Made by a program: the position numbers and the translations under genes | The notes under the pieces: model-generated | The model's database searches: none | Told to the model about the DNA's origin: nothing | What the model saw: only the letters and a program-made list of their open reading frames with translations | Assembly (NCBI GenBank): GCA_029264685.1 | Contig: JARHZW010000113.1 | Location: 1 to 42,520, forward strand | Direction of reading: 5' to 3' | Length of the DNA stretch: 42,520 bases | Source of the DNA: Candidatus Limivicinus sp. | Lineage (GTDB): Bacteria > Bacillota > Clostridia > Oscillospirales > Oscillospiraceae | In this document: one piece after another, positions 27,395 through 38,065 of the stretch | Numbering within the stretch: the first letter of the stretch is position 1 | Layout: each line of letters opens with the position of its first letter

Positions 27395-28420
27395 ATGAAA
27401 GAACTTATGCAGAGCCTTAGAGAAAGCTCAATTAAGGCTATTTTGGAATGCGAAAGTGCTGAATTGCTGGAACAGCTCAGAGTTAAATATTTGGGTAAAA
27501 AAGGTGAACTTACCGCTATTCTCCGTCAGATGGGCAAGCTCACTGCCGAGGAGCGCCCCGCAATGGGACAGCTTGCAAATAAGCTGAGAGCGGATATAGA
27601 AGAAGCTCTGGATAAAAGAAAAACTCAGATCAATTCTCTGATGCTGGAGAAAAAACTGGAGGAAGAGGCTCTTGATGTAACCATGCCAGGAGAAAAGTAC
27701 GCTCTCGGCCACAAGCACCCCATGTATAACGTTCTTGACCAGATAAAGGATATATTTATAGGTATGGGCTTTGAAATTGTTGACGGGCCGGAAATCGAGC
27801 TTGCAGATTATAACTTCTCAAAGCTCAACATTGAGGAGGGACATCCTTCCAGAGAGTGGACAGATACTTTCTATTTCACCCCTGACAGCAAAATACTTCT
27901 TCGTACCCAGACCTCTCCCATGCAGATACACGCCATGGAAACAAGAGAACTGCCTATTCGGATAATAGCTCCCGGCAGAGTTTACCGTAAGGATGAGGTG
28001 GATGCAACTCATTCTCCCATGTTCCACCAGATCGAGGGCATGGTAATAGACAAGGGCGTGACCATGTCAGACCTGAAAGCAACCTTGAATCTGGTTGTTG
28101 AAAAGATTTACGGAAAAGGAACGGTTACCCGTTTCCGTCCCCACCATTTCCCCTTTACCGAGCCCAGCTGCGAGATGGATATTCAGTGCCATAAGTGCGG
28201 CGGTAAAGGCTGCCCCACCTGCAAGGGTGAAGGCTGGATTGAAGTTCTGGGGGCCGGTATGGTACACCCCAAGGTTCTGGCCGGCTGCGGAATTGACCCC
28301 GATGTTTATTCCGGCTGGGCATTTGGTATGGGCCTTGAGCGTCTGGCTCTCGGTGAATACAAGATTACGGATATGCGCCTGATATTTGAAAACGATGTCA
28401 GGTTCCTTGAGCAGTTCTAA
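27395..28420 (+). CDS. pheS: Phenylalanine-tRNA ligase alpha subunit
   Basis: Catalytic subunit of the alpha2-beta2 synthetase, 341 residues. N-terminal coiled coil (about 1-90) with YLGKKGELT, then the class II catalytic core: HPMYNVLDQIKDIFIGMGFEIVDGPEIE, motif 2 (GRVYRKDEVDATHSPMFHQIEG) and motif 3 (GWAFGMGLERLALG). A Cys-rich insertion CHKCGGKGCPTCKGEGW near residue 265 may bind a metal. The ATG at 27395 has AAGGAG upstream; an earlier in-frame GTG at 27317 lies in the T-box terminator. pheT starts 13 nt later. Confidence 0.97.
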   Translation: MKELMQSLRESSIKAILECESAELLEQLRVKYLGKKGELTAILRQMGKLTAEERPAMGQLANKLRADIEEALDKRKTQINSLMLEKKLEEEALDVTMPGEKYALGHKHPMYNVLDQIKDIFIGMGFEIVDGPEIELADYNFSKLNIEEGHPSREWTDTFYFTPDSKILLRTQTSPMQIHAMETRELPIRIIAPGRVYRKDEVDATHSPMFHQIEGMVIDKGVTMSDLKATLNLVVEKIYGKGTVTRFRPHHFPFTEPSCEMDIQCHKCGGKGCPTCKGEGWIEVLGAGMVHPKVLAGCGIDPDVYSGWAFGMGLERLALGEYKITDMRLIFENDVRFLEQF

Positions 28421-28432
28421 GGAGGCAGTTAA

Positions 28433-31126
28433 ATGAAATTATCAAGAAAATGGCTGAACGAGTTTGTTGATTTAAGCCTTGATGAATACAATGACAGAGA
28501 TTTTGCCGAAGCAATGACCATTTCCGGTTCGAAAGTAGAGGTTACGGAAGATCTGAGCGAAAGCATGAAAAATGTGAAGGTGGGAAGAATTCTCACCCTT
28601 GAAAAGCACCCTGACTCGGATCATATGCTGGTTCTGACTCTTGATGTGGGCAAAGAGGAGCCCGTGCAGATCTGTACAGGCGCATGGAATGTCCATGTGG
28701 GTGACCTTGTTCCTGCCGCCCTCCACAAGTCCGTCCTTCCCGGCGGAATTAAAATAACTGCGGGCAAGCTCCGTGGTGTTAAGTCTGAAGGTATGCTCTG
28801 CTCCATAAAGGAACTGGATATTACCGAGCATGACTATGATTATGCCGCAATTAAACCGGCAGCTATTTTAGGCGATTATAAGGCAATAGACCCCGAAAAA
28901 CCCTCTATTGCCGCAGATATAAAGGCAGGAGACAAAATTTTCGGTTCTGTTGCTGCGGCTCAGGTCACCAAGGTAGAAAGTGCGGGAGTTAAACTCTGGA
29001 AATGCACTTTGGATCTTGGCGGCACCTGTGCTGAGACAATAAGTGACTGCCAGAATATACATGAGGGTAATCTTGTTGCATATGATACAAAGAAGGACAA
29101 TATCTGCTCTCTTGAGGATCTCCATGCAAAGCAGGAAGAATTCCCCCATTGCATTGCAGACGGCATTTTTGTTCTCCATGAGGATGTAAAGCCGGGCGAT
29201 GATGTGGCGGAAATGCTGGGACGAGATGACCATGTGGTGGAATATGAGATCACTCCCAACCGTCCTGACTGCCTCAGCGTTTTAGGTCTTGCACTGGAAG
29301 CGGCCTGCACCTTTAACAAGGAACTGAAGCTTCACGAGCCTGTTGTTAAGGGCGGTGCCGGCGGAAACATTGAGAACATGGCAAAGGTTTACATTGAAAA
29401 TCCCGAGCTTTGCAGGCGATACAGCGCAAGAATGATAAAAAATGTTAAAATTGCTCCTTCTCCTGCATGGATGCGTGAGCGTCTCCGCAACTCCGGTATC
29501 CGGCCTATTAACAACATAGTTGATATTACCAACTATGTAATGCTTGAATACGGTCAGCCCATGCACGCCTTTGACTTTGCCTGTGTTGAAAGCGGAGAGA
29601 TCCACGTTCGCTGTGCAAAGGAAGGGGAGGTAATCAGAACACTTGACGGTACTGAAAGAGCTCTCAGCACTTCAATGCTCTGCATATGCGACAAAAACAA
29701 GCCTGTGGGCGTTGCCGGTGTTATGGGCGGCGAAAACAGCGAGATCGTTGGCGACACCGCAATGGTTCTGCTGGAGAGCGCAAACTTTAACGGTACTTCT
29801 ATAAGAAGAACTGCCAATGCTCTGGGTATGCGTACCGATGCATCCTCACGCTTTGAAAAGGGCCTTGACGCTGAAAACACAATGAGAGCGCTTCAGCGTG
29901 CCTGTGAGCTTATTGAGCTTCTGGGTGCAGGTCAGGTGGTAGACGGTGTAATTGATGTTTATCCCGAAGAATTTAAACAGACCGTGGTAAAGCTGGAGCC
30001 CCAAAAGATCAATGCTCTTTTAGGTACTGATATTGACGAGCAGACCATGCGTAAAATCCTGCTTGACCTTCGCTTTGAGCTGGACGGAGATAAGATTTTT
30101 GTTCCTTCATGGCGCTCTGATGTGGAGCACTACTCTGATATTGCAGAGGAAGTGGCGAGATTTTACGGATATAACGAGATACCGACCCGCTTTACCGGAG
30201 CTATATCCACCTGCGGCGGTTTCACTCCCGTGCAGAATTGCGAGAGAAGAGTGGGCGAGATATGCCGCAGCATGGGTCTTGACGAAATTATAACCTATTC
30301 CTTCATCAGCCCTGCTTATTATGACAATATCCGCCTGCCCAAGGAATCTCCTTTGAGAGACAGCCTGCGGATACTCAATCCTCTGGGAGAGGATACCTCT
30401 ATAATGAGGACCACCGTTTTGCCCTCAATGCTTGAAATCCTCACCAGAAACTACAATTTCCGAAACAAATCAGCAGCTCTGTACGAGATAGGAAAAATCT
30501 ACCTGAAGCGTGAGGACGGCCTTGCTGATGAGCCGAAAATCGTATCTATCGGTGCCTACGGTCCCAACATGAATTTCTATGTTCTGAAAGGCTGGGTCGA
30601 GGAGCTGCTTGGCGATATAAATGACGGCAGACTTCATTTTGAGGCTGAGAAAGAAAACCCCTCATACCACCCGGGTCGCTGTGCTAAGGTTTGGGTTGGC
30701 CAGCAGTATATAGGCGTTTTCGGTCAGATCCATCCTGCTGTTGCTGAAAATTACGGAGTGGATGCAGAGCTTTATTGTGCAGAACTCAGCTTTGATGCGA
30801 TGTTTGCGGTTAAGGGATGCGTCCCCGTTTATAAGCCTTTGCCCCGTTTCCCCTCTGTTACAAGAGACATTGCCGTTGTCTGTGACAGAGCCGTTCCGGC
30901 AGGGGATATGATAGACTGCATTATGGAGAACTCAGGCTGCTATCTTAAAGACTGCTCAGTATTTGATGTTTACACCGGACACCATGTGGCCGAGGGCAAA
31001 AAGTCCGTTGCGTTCTCTCTTACTATGCGTGCCGATGACCAGACCCTTACCGATGAACACGCAGAGGAGACAGTAAAGAAGGCTCTTGCTGCGCTTAAAA
31101 ACAGTTTTGATGCCGAAATCAGATAA
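28433..31126 (+). CDS. pheT: Phenylalanine-tRNA ligase beta subunit, with extra domain
   Basis: Editing and tRNA-binding subunit, 897 residues, longer than the usual 790-810. Order: tRNA-binding OB domain (about 40-125, ending in GVKSEGMLCS), an extra stretch of about 100 residues (about 138-240), B3/B4 editing domain beginning EITPNRPDCLSV (about 272), B5 domain, and the ferredoxin-like anticodon-binding domain at the C-terminus (PRFPSVTRDIAVV onward). The extra stretch has TLDLG and NIHEGNLVAY where the first OB domain has TLDVG and NVHVGDLVPA, so it looks like a degenerate second copy. AAGGAGG precedes the ATG. It is the second gene of the T-box operon. Confidence 0.96.
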   Translation: MKLSRKWLNEFVDLSLDEYNDRDFAEAMTISGSKVEVTEDLSESMKNVKVGRILTLEKHPDSDHMLVLTLDVGKEEPVQICTGAWNVHVGDLVPAALHKSVLPGGIKITAGKLRGVKSEGMLCSIKELDITEHDYDYAAIKPAAILGDYKAIDPEKPSIAADIKAGDKIFGSVAAAQVTKVESAGVKLWKCTLDLGGTCAETISDCQNIHEGNLVAYDTKKDNICSLEDLHAKQEEFPHCIADGIFVLHEDVKPGDDVAEMLGRDDHVVEYEITPNRPDCLSVLGLALEAACTFNKELKLHEPVVKGGAGGNIENMAKVYIENPELCRRYSARMIKNVKIAPSPAWMRERLRNSGIRPINNIVDITNYVMLEYGQPMHAFDFACVESGEIHVRCAKEGEVIRTLDGTERALSTSMLCICDKNKPVGVAGVMGGENSEIVGDTAMVLLESANFNGTSIRRTANALGMRTDASSRFEKGLDAENTMRALQRACELIELLGAGQVVDGVIDVYPEEFKQTVVKLEPQKINALLGTDIDEQTMRKILLDLRFELDGDKIFVPSWRSDVEHYSDIAEEVARFYGYNEIPTRFTGAISTCGGFTPVQNCERRVGEICRSMGLDEIITYSFISPAYYDNIRLPKESPLRDSLRILNPLGEDTSIMRTTVLPSMLEILTRNYNFRNKSAALYEIGKIYLKREDGLADEPKIVSIGAYGPNMNFYVLKGWVEELLGDINDGRLHFEAEKENPSYHPGRCAKVWVGQQYIGVFGQIHPAVAENYGVDAELYCAELSFDAMFAVKGCVPVYKPLPRFPSVTRDIAVVCDRAVPAGDMIDCIMENSGCYLKDCSVFDVYTGHHVAEGKKSVAFSLTMRADDQTLTDEHAEETVKKALAALKNSFDAEIR

Positions 31127-31180
31127 GTTGGGACGAATACTTTATTAAGAAAAATTAATAAATTTATAATCAGTTTCGAC

Positions 31181-31208
31181 TTTACATGAGCCGTTTATCT
31201 GATATAAT
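31181..31208 (+). promoter_or_regulatory. Promoter of ireB
   Basis: TTTACA and TATAAT are 16 nt apart, and TGA directly precedes the -10 (extended -10). Confidence 0.7.
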
Positions 31209-31238
31209 ATGTTTAAATAACAAAAGGGAGGGAACATC

Positions 31239-31481
31239 ATGGAAGATGTAACAAGAAAATTTACAGCACTTGATAGTAGGGCCGAAATGAGAGAAATATT
31301 GTCATCCGTGTATAACTCCCTCATGGTTAAAGGATACAACCCTATAAACCAGATAGTGGGCTATATACTCTCAGAAGACCCGACTTACATTACTAATTAT
31401 AATAATGCACGGACTCTAATAACCCGCCTTGACAGGGACGAGCTGCTGCAGGAACTGCTCAGATCATATCTGGATAAATAA
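31239..31481 (+). CDS. ireB: IreB family regulatory phosphoprotein (UPF0297)
   Basis: Small cytoplasmic protein of 80 residues, full length for the family. In Enterococcus it is phosphorylated on N-terminal threonines by the PASTA kinase IreK and controls cell-wall stress resistance. Here Thr 5 and Thr 9 in MEDVTRKFTALD are candidate sites. Family block: VYNSLMVKGYNPINQIVGYILSEDPTYIT, followed by NARTLITRLDRDE. GGGAGGG precedes the ATG. The usual partners (ruvX-like yqgF, yrzB) are not next to it; an OGG1-like gene follows after a terminator. Confidence 0.95.
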   Translation: MEDVTRKFTALDSRAEMREILSSVYNSLMVKGYNPINQIVGYILSEDPTYITNYNNARTLITRLDRDELLQELLRSYLDK

Positions 31482-31491
31482 AATTTTCAAG

Positions 31492-31522
31492 ATAACCACC
31501 GGAATAACCGGTGGTTATTTTC
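31492..31522 (+). terminator. Intrinsic terminator of ireB
   Basis: ATAACCACCGG-AATAA-CCGGTGGTTAT followed by TTTT. Confidence 0.88.
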
Positions 31523-31621
31523 ATAGGACCGCTGCGCCGGCAGCACAGGAAATCTTTTCTGCCGCCTTGAAAAAATAACCGCCTGTGTGATAAAATAAAG
31601 AAAAAATTACGAGGATAAAGT

Positions 31622-32455
31622 ATGGAAGAGAAAATAATAAATACATATCGTTTGGCCTCCGCAGAAGAACTTGATATTGTGAAAACCTTTGAATGCGGTC
31701 AGTGTTTCCGCTGGAATTGTGACGAAAACGGAGTTTACAGCGGCGTGGCCATGGGAAAAGCTGCCAAACTCTGGACAGAAGGCGGGGAGGTTTATATTTC
31801 TACCGACGCAGCTCTTGATATGTGGCTGGATTATTTTGACCTTAAACGGGATTACAGGGAAATGAGCCACTTTGACGGGGGCGAGTATCTGGACAGGTGC
31901 GTTGAGTACGGAATGGGTATAAGAATATTAAATCAGGAGCCTTGGGAGGCTCTATGCTCATTTATAATCTCGCAGTGCAACAATATAACAAGAATTAAGG
32001 GAATTGTTGAAAAACTATGCAGCCTTTACGGAGAAAAGTTAGATTTTGCGGGAGAAACCTATTACAGTTTTCCACAGCCTGTTACACTTGCCTTTCTCAC
32101 GGCTGAGGATCTGGCACCTCTGCGTTCAGGTTATCGTGCACCATACATAATAAAAGCTGCACAGGCCATAGTGAGCGGGGAAATAGATCTCCAGGCACTC
32201 ATTGACTGCTCATACAGCGAGGCGAAAAAAGCGCTGCTGTCGCTGACGGGCGTGGGGGAAAAGGTGGCAAACTGCGTTGTGCTGTTCGGACTTAGGCATA
32301 TGGAGGGATTCCCTGTTGATGTCTGGATAAAGCGGGCGTTAAAAGAGCATTTTCCTCCTGATTTTAAACCCGAAAGTTTAGGCAAATATGCAGGTCTTGC
32401 CCAGCAGTATATTTTTTACTATGCCAGAGAAAGCAAGACCAATGCTACCGTCTGA
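31622..32455 (+). CDS. OGG1-like 8-oxoguanine DNA glycosylase/AP lyase
   Basis: Base-excision repair enzyme of 277 residues. The N-terminal OGG domain (about 1-100) has TFECGQCFRWN, which in OGG1 proteins helps form the base pocket. The HhH-GPD catalytic part has SQCNNITRIKGIVEKL and the hairpin LLSLTGVGEKVANC with the catalytic lysine K214, and the catalytic aspartate D233 in FPVDVWIKR. No Fe-S cluster loop is seen at the C-terminus, as expected for OGG1 rather than MutY or Nth. CGAGGA precedes the ATG. It is likely a single-gene unit. Confidence 0.93.
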   Translation: MEEKIINTYRLASAEELDIVKTFECGQCFRWNCDENGVYSGVAMGKAAKLWTEGGEVYISTDAALDMWLDYFDLKRDYREMSHFDGGEYLDRCVEYGMGIRILNQEPWEALCSFIISQCNNITRIKGIVEKLCSLYGEKLDFAGETYYSFPQPVTLAFLTAEDLAPLRSGYRAPYIIKAAQAIVSGEIDLQALIDCSYSEAKKALLSLTGVGEKVANCVVLFGLRHMEGFPVDVWIKRALKEHFPPDFKPESLGKYAGLAQQYIFYYARESKTNATV

Positions 32456-32514
32456 ATGTGAAAAAACAACAGAAAAAAACAGGAAAAAGGCAAAAAAATT
32501 AAGTATTTTGAATG

Positions 32515-32542
32515 TTGACTTTTATAGTAAATCTGTTAGAAT
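32515..32542 (+). promoter_or_regulatory. Promoter of guaB
   Basis: TTGACT and TAGAAT are 16 nt apart. Transcription would start about 10 nt before the leader hairpin at 32559. Confidence 0.7.
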
Positions 32543-32558
32543 AGACAAAATATAAATT

Positions 32559-32591
32559 CCCCGGCTGAAATTTCTCTGCCGGGGCGTTTTG
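32559..32591 (+). promoter_or_regulatory. GC-rich hairpin in the guaB leader
   Basis: CCCCGGC and GCCGGGG flank a 12-nt loop, followed by CGTTTTG. It is in the 5' untranslated RNA, just after the predicted start of transcription. It may be a weak terminator/attenuator or an mRNA-stabilising hairpin. No known purine or PRPP aptamer is recognisable. Confidence 0.6.
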
Positions 32592-32603
32592 TAAACATAA
32601 TGA

Positions 32604-34097
<1,494 letters not shown>

Positions 34098-34113
34098 TAT
34101 TATAAATAAAGTG

Positions 34114-34148
34114 AAAATCCTCAAGGCAGTATGCCTTGAGGATTTTTT
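34114..34148. terminator. Intrinsic terminator of guaB, probably bidirectional
   Basis: AAAATCCTCAAGGCA-GTA-TGCCTTGAGGATTTT, with T6 on the plus side and T4 on the minus side. It separates guaB from the convergent DUF218 gene. Confidence 0.9.
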
Positions 34149-34160
34149 CATAATTTTTGT

Positions 34161-34898
34161 TTACCAGCCAAAAACCCAGAAGTGGGTAATTCCGAATGCC
34201 TCTCTGATAAAATAGTTCAGGGTTAAAATCGGATTGTCAAAATGTCCCGCCACTCCGGCGGCATCAACACCTACGGATTTAGACATACATTTGGCTCTGA
34301 AAAGATGATAGGGGCTTGATAAAATTGCCACATTACCCTGTGGAGAATCTCCTCGGTCACTGATTATCTCGTAAGAAAACATCAGGTTTTCTTTGGTGGA
34401 TGTGGCTCTGCTCTCCATAATTATTCTCTCCGGAGCTATTCCACGTTCCGTCAGGTACTCAAACATTGCAAGAGCTTCAGTTTTGTTTTCCCCTTTTCCT
34501 TTTCCGCCTGAGACTATGGCTATGGAACTGGGATATTTTTCCAGATATTCATATGCACCGTCAAGCCTGTGTATAAGAGCGGGAGAAGGACGGTCTCCGT
34601 GAACGGCGGCACCCAAAACAATAAGATAGTCTCGTTCCGGGTTACTGTCCGTTTTAGCATTCAAAACAATGGGAATCTCCACGATTATAAAATAAATGAA
34701 GCCAATACACACCAAAATCAAAGTTATTCTCCAGAGAATTTTTCCGAAGAAGCGATGGGCGACCACCAGTGCCGCTATAAAGGCCAGCGTATAGGAAAGA
34801 TATGCGTAGCCTCTAAATGCAAAGCGAAAAACCAAAGCAGCGGCTAAAAGCAAAACGGCGGCAACACTCCAGCCCGGAATTTTCTTTAAGTACATCAT
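34161..34898 (-). CDS. DUF218 (YdcF/ElyC/SanA-like) membrane protein
   Basis: Membrane protein of 245 residues. About four N-terminal hydrophobic helices (to about residue 85) are followed by a DUF218 domain: DYLIVLGAAVHGDRPSPALIHRLDGAYEYL, IVSGGKGKGENKTEA, RATSTKENLMFS and SSPYHLFRAKCM, the family's conserved acid/Gly and His motifs. E. coli members affect envelope integrity and undecaprenyl-carrier handling, but the biochemical role is unsettled. The ATG at 34898 overlaps the ABC-F stop by 4 nt (ATGA), with GGAGG 10 nt upstream. It is the last gene of the wall operon. Confidence 0.88.
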   Translation of the reverse strand: MMYLKKIPGWSVAAVLLLAAALVFRFAFRGYAYLSYTLAFIAALVVAHRFFGKILWRITLILVCIGFIYFIIVEIPIVLNAKTDSNPERDYLIVLGAAVHGDRPSPALIHRLDGAYEYLEKYPSSIAIVSGGKGKGENKTEALAMFEYLTERGIAPERIIMESRATSTKENLMFSYEIISDRGDSPQGNVAILSSPYHLFRAKCMSKSVGVDAAGVAGHFDNPILTLNYFIREAFGITHFWVFGW

Positions 34899-36760
34899 GC
34901 TTCGAGAGCCTCCCATTTTTCGTATAGTTCCATCAGCTGCTCATTAAGCTCCTCTTTCTGCGCCTCTATCTCCATAAGCTTTTGATAGTCGGCGGCAAAC
35001 TCCTCTTCCTGAGCCTCAAGCTCTCCGATTTGAGCCTCAAGCTTTTCGATGTCACGCTCAAGCTTTGCAAGCTGCCTGTCAGTTCTGGGAGCTTTAGGCT
35101 TCTTGTCTTCCTTCTTGCGTTTGACTTCTTTTTCAGCCTGCTCAAATACTGCCTGACGTTCACGCCATGTGCAGAAATCCTTATAGCTGCCACGAAAATC
35201 CGTTATTTCTCCGTTGTTGAGAAACCAGATTCGCTGTGCAAATTTTTCTATAAAGTATCGGTCGTGGGAGACAAAAAGCAGTGTCTCGGTGTAGTCGGAA
35301 AGGGCGTCTTCCATCCATTCTCTGGAGCTTATATCCAAGTGGTTGGTAGGCTCGTCCAGAATAAGGAAGTTAATGTCACTGCCCATAAGCATACAAAGCC
35401 TCAAACGGCTTTTTTCACCGCCTGAAAGTGAACCTACGGGCGTGAGCACGTCTTCACCTCTGAAACCGAAAGAGGCAAGTCTGTCCCTTGCTTCCTGCGG
35501 CTGGCACTTGCAGTCGTAAAGCATGGTGTCAAGGGCGGAGCGGCTTTCGTCATTAAATTTTACTATCTGGGGGAGATATGCGGCACGGACAGAGGGACCG
35601 TGGTATAAATATCCCTCATCCGGCTTCTCTTCATTCATAAGAAGCTTTATGAATGTGGACTTTCCTGCTCCGTTATCACCTATCAGGGCAATCCGTTCGC
35701 CGCCGGTAACAGTTAGAGTTAGATCCTTAAACAGCTGCTTATGGTCAAAGGACTTGGAAAGACCGTCGGTAACAAGAACCTCGTCTCCTGAAAACTCACG
35801 CTGTTTAAACTTTACCTTGAGCTTTTTTTCCTCGTGGGGACGCTCACTGCTGCCGAGCTTTTCTATGCGTTTTTCCATGGAAAACGCACGTTTGTGCAGC
35901 TTGTCATTTCCCATGAAAGCCCAAAGGTGCATCTGCTCTGCCGCTCTGGTGAGTTGGGCAATCTTTGCCTGATCTTTTTCATATTTGCGAAGCTTCTCCT
36001 CAAAACGCTGCTGCCGTTCCTGCACATAAAAGCTGTAGTTTCCACTGTACAGTTCTGCCTTACCATCACTAATTTCTATGCTGCGCTGCACCACCGTGTC
36101 AAGAAAATAGCGGTCGTGGCTTATGGTGAGAACGGTTCCTTTGAAATGAAGCAGATAATCCTCAAGCCATTCGGTTGCTTTTAAATCAAGGTGGTTGGTA
36201 GGCTCGTCAAGGAGAAGGATATCCGTATCTTCAAGAATAAGTCTTGCCAGATTAACTCTTGTTTTTTCGCCGCCGGAGAGACTGTCAAAGCTTTGCTCCC
36301 TCATGGCGTCGCTTATCATAAGCCCGTTTGCCACACGGTTGCGGTTAACATCCATTTCGTATCCGCCAAGACGGCGAAAATCCTCGCTGAGTCTGTCAAA
36401 ATCCCGAAGAAGAGCGGGAGACTGCTCAATTTCCAGCTGCTCAGTTATTTCGTCAAGCTTTCTGCTTATATTATATAAGTGTCTGTGGGCATCTTTTAAT
36501 ACATCCTCCGTTGTCCAGTCGGCAGGATAGTTGGGAATCTGGGATATAAGTCCTATACGTTTTCCGGAGGCTATCATAACGTCGCCCTCGTCATATGGCA
36601 GCTCACCAACAAGAATTTTGAAGAGCGTAGTTTTTCCGCAGCCGTTATGGCCTAATATGCCTACACGTTCACCGGAATTTATGGTGAACGAAAGGCCGTC
36701 CAGTATATTTTTGCCAAGCTCGTAGGATTTTACCAGAGAGCTTACTGAAATATCAATCAT
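34895..36760 (-). CDS. ABC-F family ATPase
   Basis: Soluble double-ABC protein of 621 residues without membrane domain. Two nucleotide-binding domains: Walker A GHNGCGKTT and GDNGAGKST, signatures LSGGEKTR and LSGGEKSR, and Walker B LLLDEPTNH and LILDEPTNH. The inter-domain linker (about 235-310) is charged and helical, and the C-terminus (about 530-621) is a Lys/Glu coiled coil. ABC-F proteins act on the ribosome, as translation factors or in antibiotic protection. The layout resembles Firmicute YdiF/Uup-like housekeeping members; resistance cannot be inferred. AAGGAG precedes the ATG. It lies 9 nt after the penicillin-binding protein. Confidence 0.93.
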   Translation of the reverse strand: MIDISVSSLVKSYELGKNILDGLSFTINSGERVGILGHNGCGKTTLFKILVGELPYDEGDVMIASGKRIGLISQIPNYPADWTTEDVLKDAHRHLYNISRKLDEITEQLEIEQSPALLRDFDRLSEDFRRLGGYEMDVNRNRVANGLMISDAMREQSFDSLSGGEKTRVNLARLILEDTDILLLDEPTNHLDLKATEWLEDYLLHFKGTVLTISHDRYFLDTVVQRSIEISDGKAELYSGNYSFYVQERQQRFEEKLRKYEKDQAKIAQLTRAAEQMHLWAFMGNDKLHKRAFSMEKRIEKLGSSERPHEEKKLKVKFKQREFSGDEVLVTDGLSKSFDHKQLFKDLTLTVTGGERIALIGDNGAGKSTFIKLLMNEEKPDEGYLYHGPSVRAAYLPQIVKFNDESRSALDTMLYDCKCQPQEARDRLASFGFRGEDVLTPVGSLSGGEKSRLRLCMLMGSDINFLILDEPTNHLDISSREWMEDALSDYTETLLFVSHDRYFIEKFAQRIWFLNNGEITDFRGSYKDFCTWRERQAVFEQAEKEVKRKKEDKKPKAPRTDRQLAKLERDIEKLEAQIGELEAQEEEFAADYQKLMEIEAQKEELNEQLMELYEKWEALEA

Positions 36761-36769
36761 TTTATCTCC

Positions 36770-38065
36770 TTATCTGTTTACTGCTGCCTGAAGCAATGTG
36801 TTTGCCAGCACACCGGCAGAGCGAAGTCCTCCGCCGCCCTGTTCTATCAGGACTACAAAGGCGTAGGGGTGCTCTTCATCATCCAGAAAACCGGTGAACC
36901 ATGAGTGAGAACTGCCGTCACCCAGTTCTGCGGTACCGGTTTTTGCGCAGACATTAAGACCGGGGAAATTTGTCTGCCCGTCGTAGTGTGCGCTTACATT
37001 GTAGCTCATCATTTTTTTCAGGCTTTCGGCGGTAGAGGCTTCTACAAGCCGAGTGGTTTTTGGGTGGCTGTCCTCTTTCACGAGACTTGGCTCATAAAGC
37101 AGACCGCCGTTGCCGATGGCAGATACAAAGCGCAGCATTGAATACGGGCACATAAGATCCGTTGACTGGCCTATACCGGCCCATGCAAGCTCAGGATCTC
37201 CAACAAATTCGGTGGGGAAGCTGCCTTTGGCAGTCGTTATTCCGTTTAGCTTATGGCTGTCCATAAAACCGTAATCTCTGACATATCTTGCCAGAGTGTC
37301 CTGCCCCAGCATGACTGCCAGCTGGGCATAGGCTACGTTACAGGAGTTGGCAAGTGCCTGTTCAAAGCTTTGAGAATAGTGAGTTCCTGAGCAGGTTATT
37401 TCAATGCCTGCTATCTTATAAACACCCTCGCAGTAAAATGTCCTGTCAAAAATATCAGGGATATTTTCCAATGCGGCTGCGGTGGTAATAAGCTTGAACA
37501 CGGAACCGGGAACGAAGGCAGCAGAAAGACAGCGGTTAATATATGCACCGTCCTGAGGTTCCGTAGTTTCGTCTAAGGGGTCAAGGGCAGGGGTGGACAT
37601 CAGCACAAGGATTTCTCCCGTTTTATAATTTGAGAGGAGAACTGCGCCTTTTCTGTCACCCATGGCCTGATAGGCTGTGTTATTAAGCTCTGAGTCTATA
37701 TTCAAAGTCATGGTGTGGTTCTGAGATTTTGTGGTTCCCTTTAGAAGGCTGAAATCATATGCTCCGCTTTGAAAATTGCGGAGAATACCGCTTCCTGTTC
37801 TTCCCCAGTAGTCCCCCGTAACGTGGTAGTTTGCTTTGCGGGTCAATTCATCCTGCGCAAAAAGCTTTTCGTCCGGAGAGAAGGAAGCCAGAACCACTCC
37901 GTTTCTGTCAAGCAGCTCACCGCTTGAGTCGGAATTTGTACCTGCAAAATAGAGCGCCCAGTCTTCGCCGTGCTGAACATACCTGACAATATAAACCCCC
38001 ATACCGAAAATAACAAGAGAGGCAATGAGCAGCAGCGAGAAAGCTCTGTTAGTGATTTTTTTCAT
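36770..38065 (-). CDS. Class B-type penicillin-binding protein transpeptidase, short form
   Basis: Peptidoglycan transpeptidase of 431 residues with an N-terminal membrane anchor (about 8-30). A small N-terminal region (SGELLDRNGVVLAS) is followed by the transpeptidase domain: SxxK as SVFK in VPGSVFKLIT, SxN as SCN in ANSCNVAYA, and KTG in CAKTGTAEL. All three catalytic motifs are intact. It is shorter than FtsI/PBP2 and resembles the PbpA group that pairs with a SEDS glycosyltransferase. The ATG at 38065 overlaps the SEDS stop (TGATG) and is preferred over a GTG at 38074. The pairing implies that the two work as one wall polymerase. Confidence 0.92.
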   Translation of the reverse strand: MKKITNRAFSLLLIASLVIFGMGVYIVRYVQHGEDWALYFAGTNSDSSGELLDRNGVVLASFSPDEKLFAQDELTRKANYHVTGDYWGRTGSGILRNFQSGAYDFSLLKGTTKSQNHTMTLNIDSELNNTAYQAMGDRKGAVLLSNYKTGEILVLMSTPALDPLDETTEPQDGAYINRCLSAAFVPGSVFKLITTAAALENIPDIFDRTFYCEGVYKIAGIEITCSGTHYSQSFEQALANSCNVAYAQLAVMLGQDTLARYVRDYGFMDSHKLNGITTAKGSFPTEFVGDPELAWAGIGQSTDLMCPYSMLRFVSAIGNGGLLYEPSLVKEDSHPKTTRLVEASTAESLKKMMSYNVSAHYDGQTNFPGLNVCAKTGTAELGDGSSHSWFTGFLDDEEHPYAFVVLIEQGGGGLRSAGVLANTLLQAAVNR

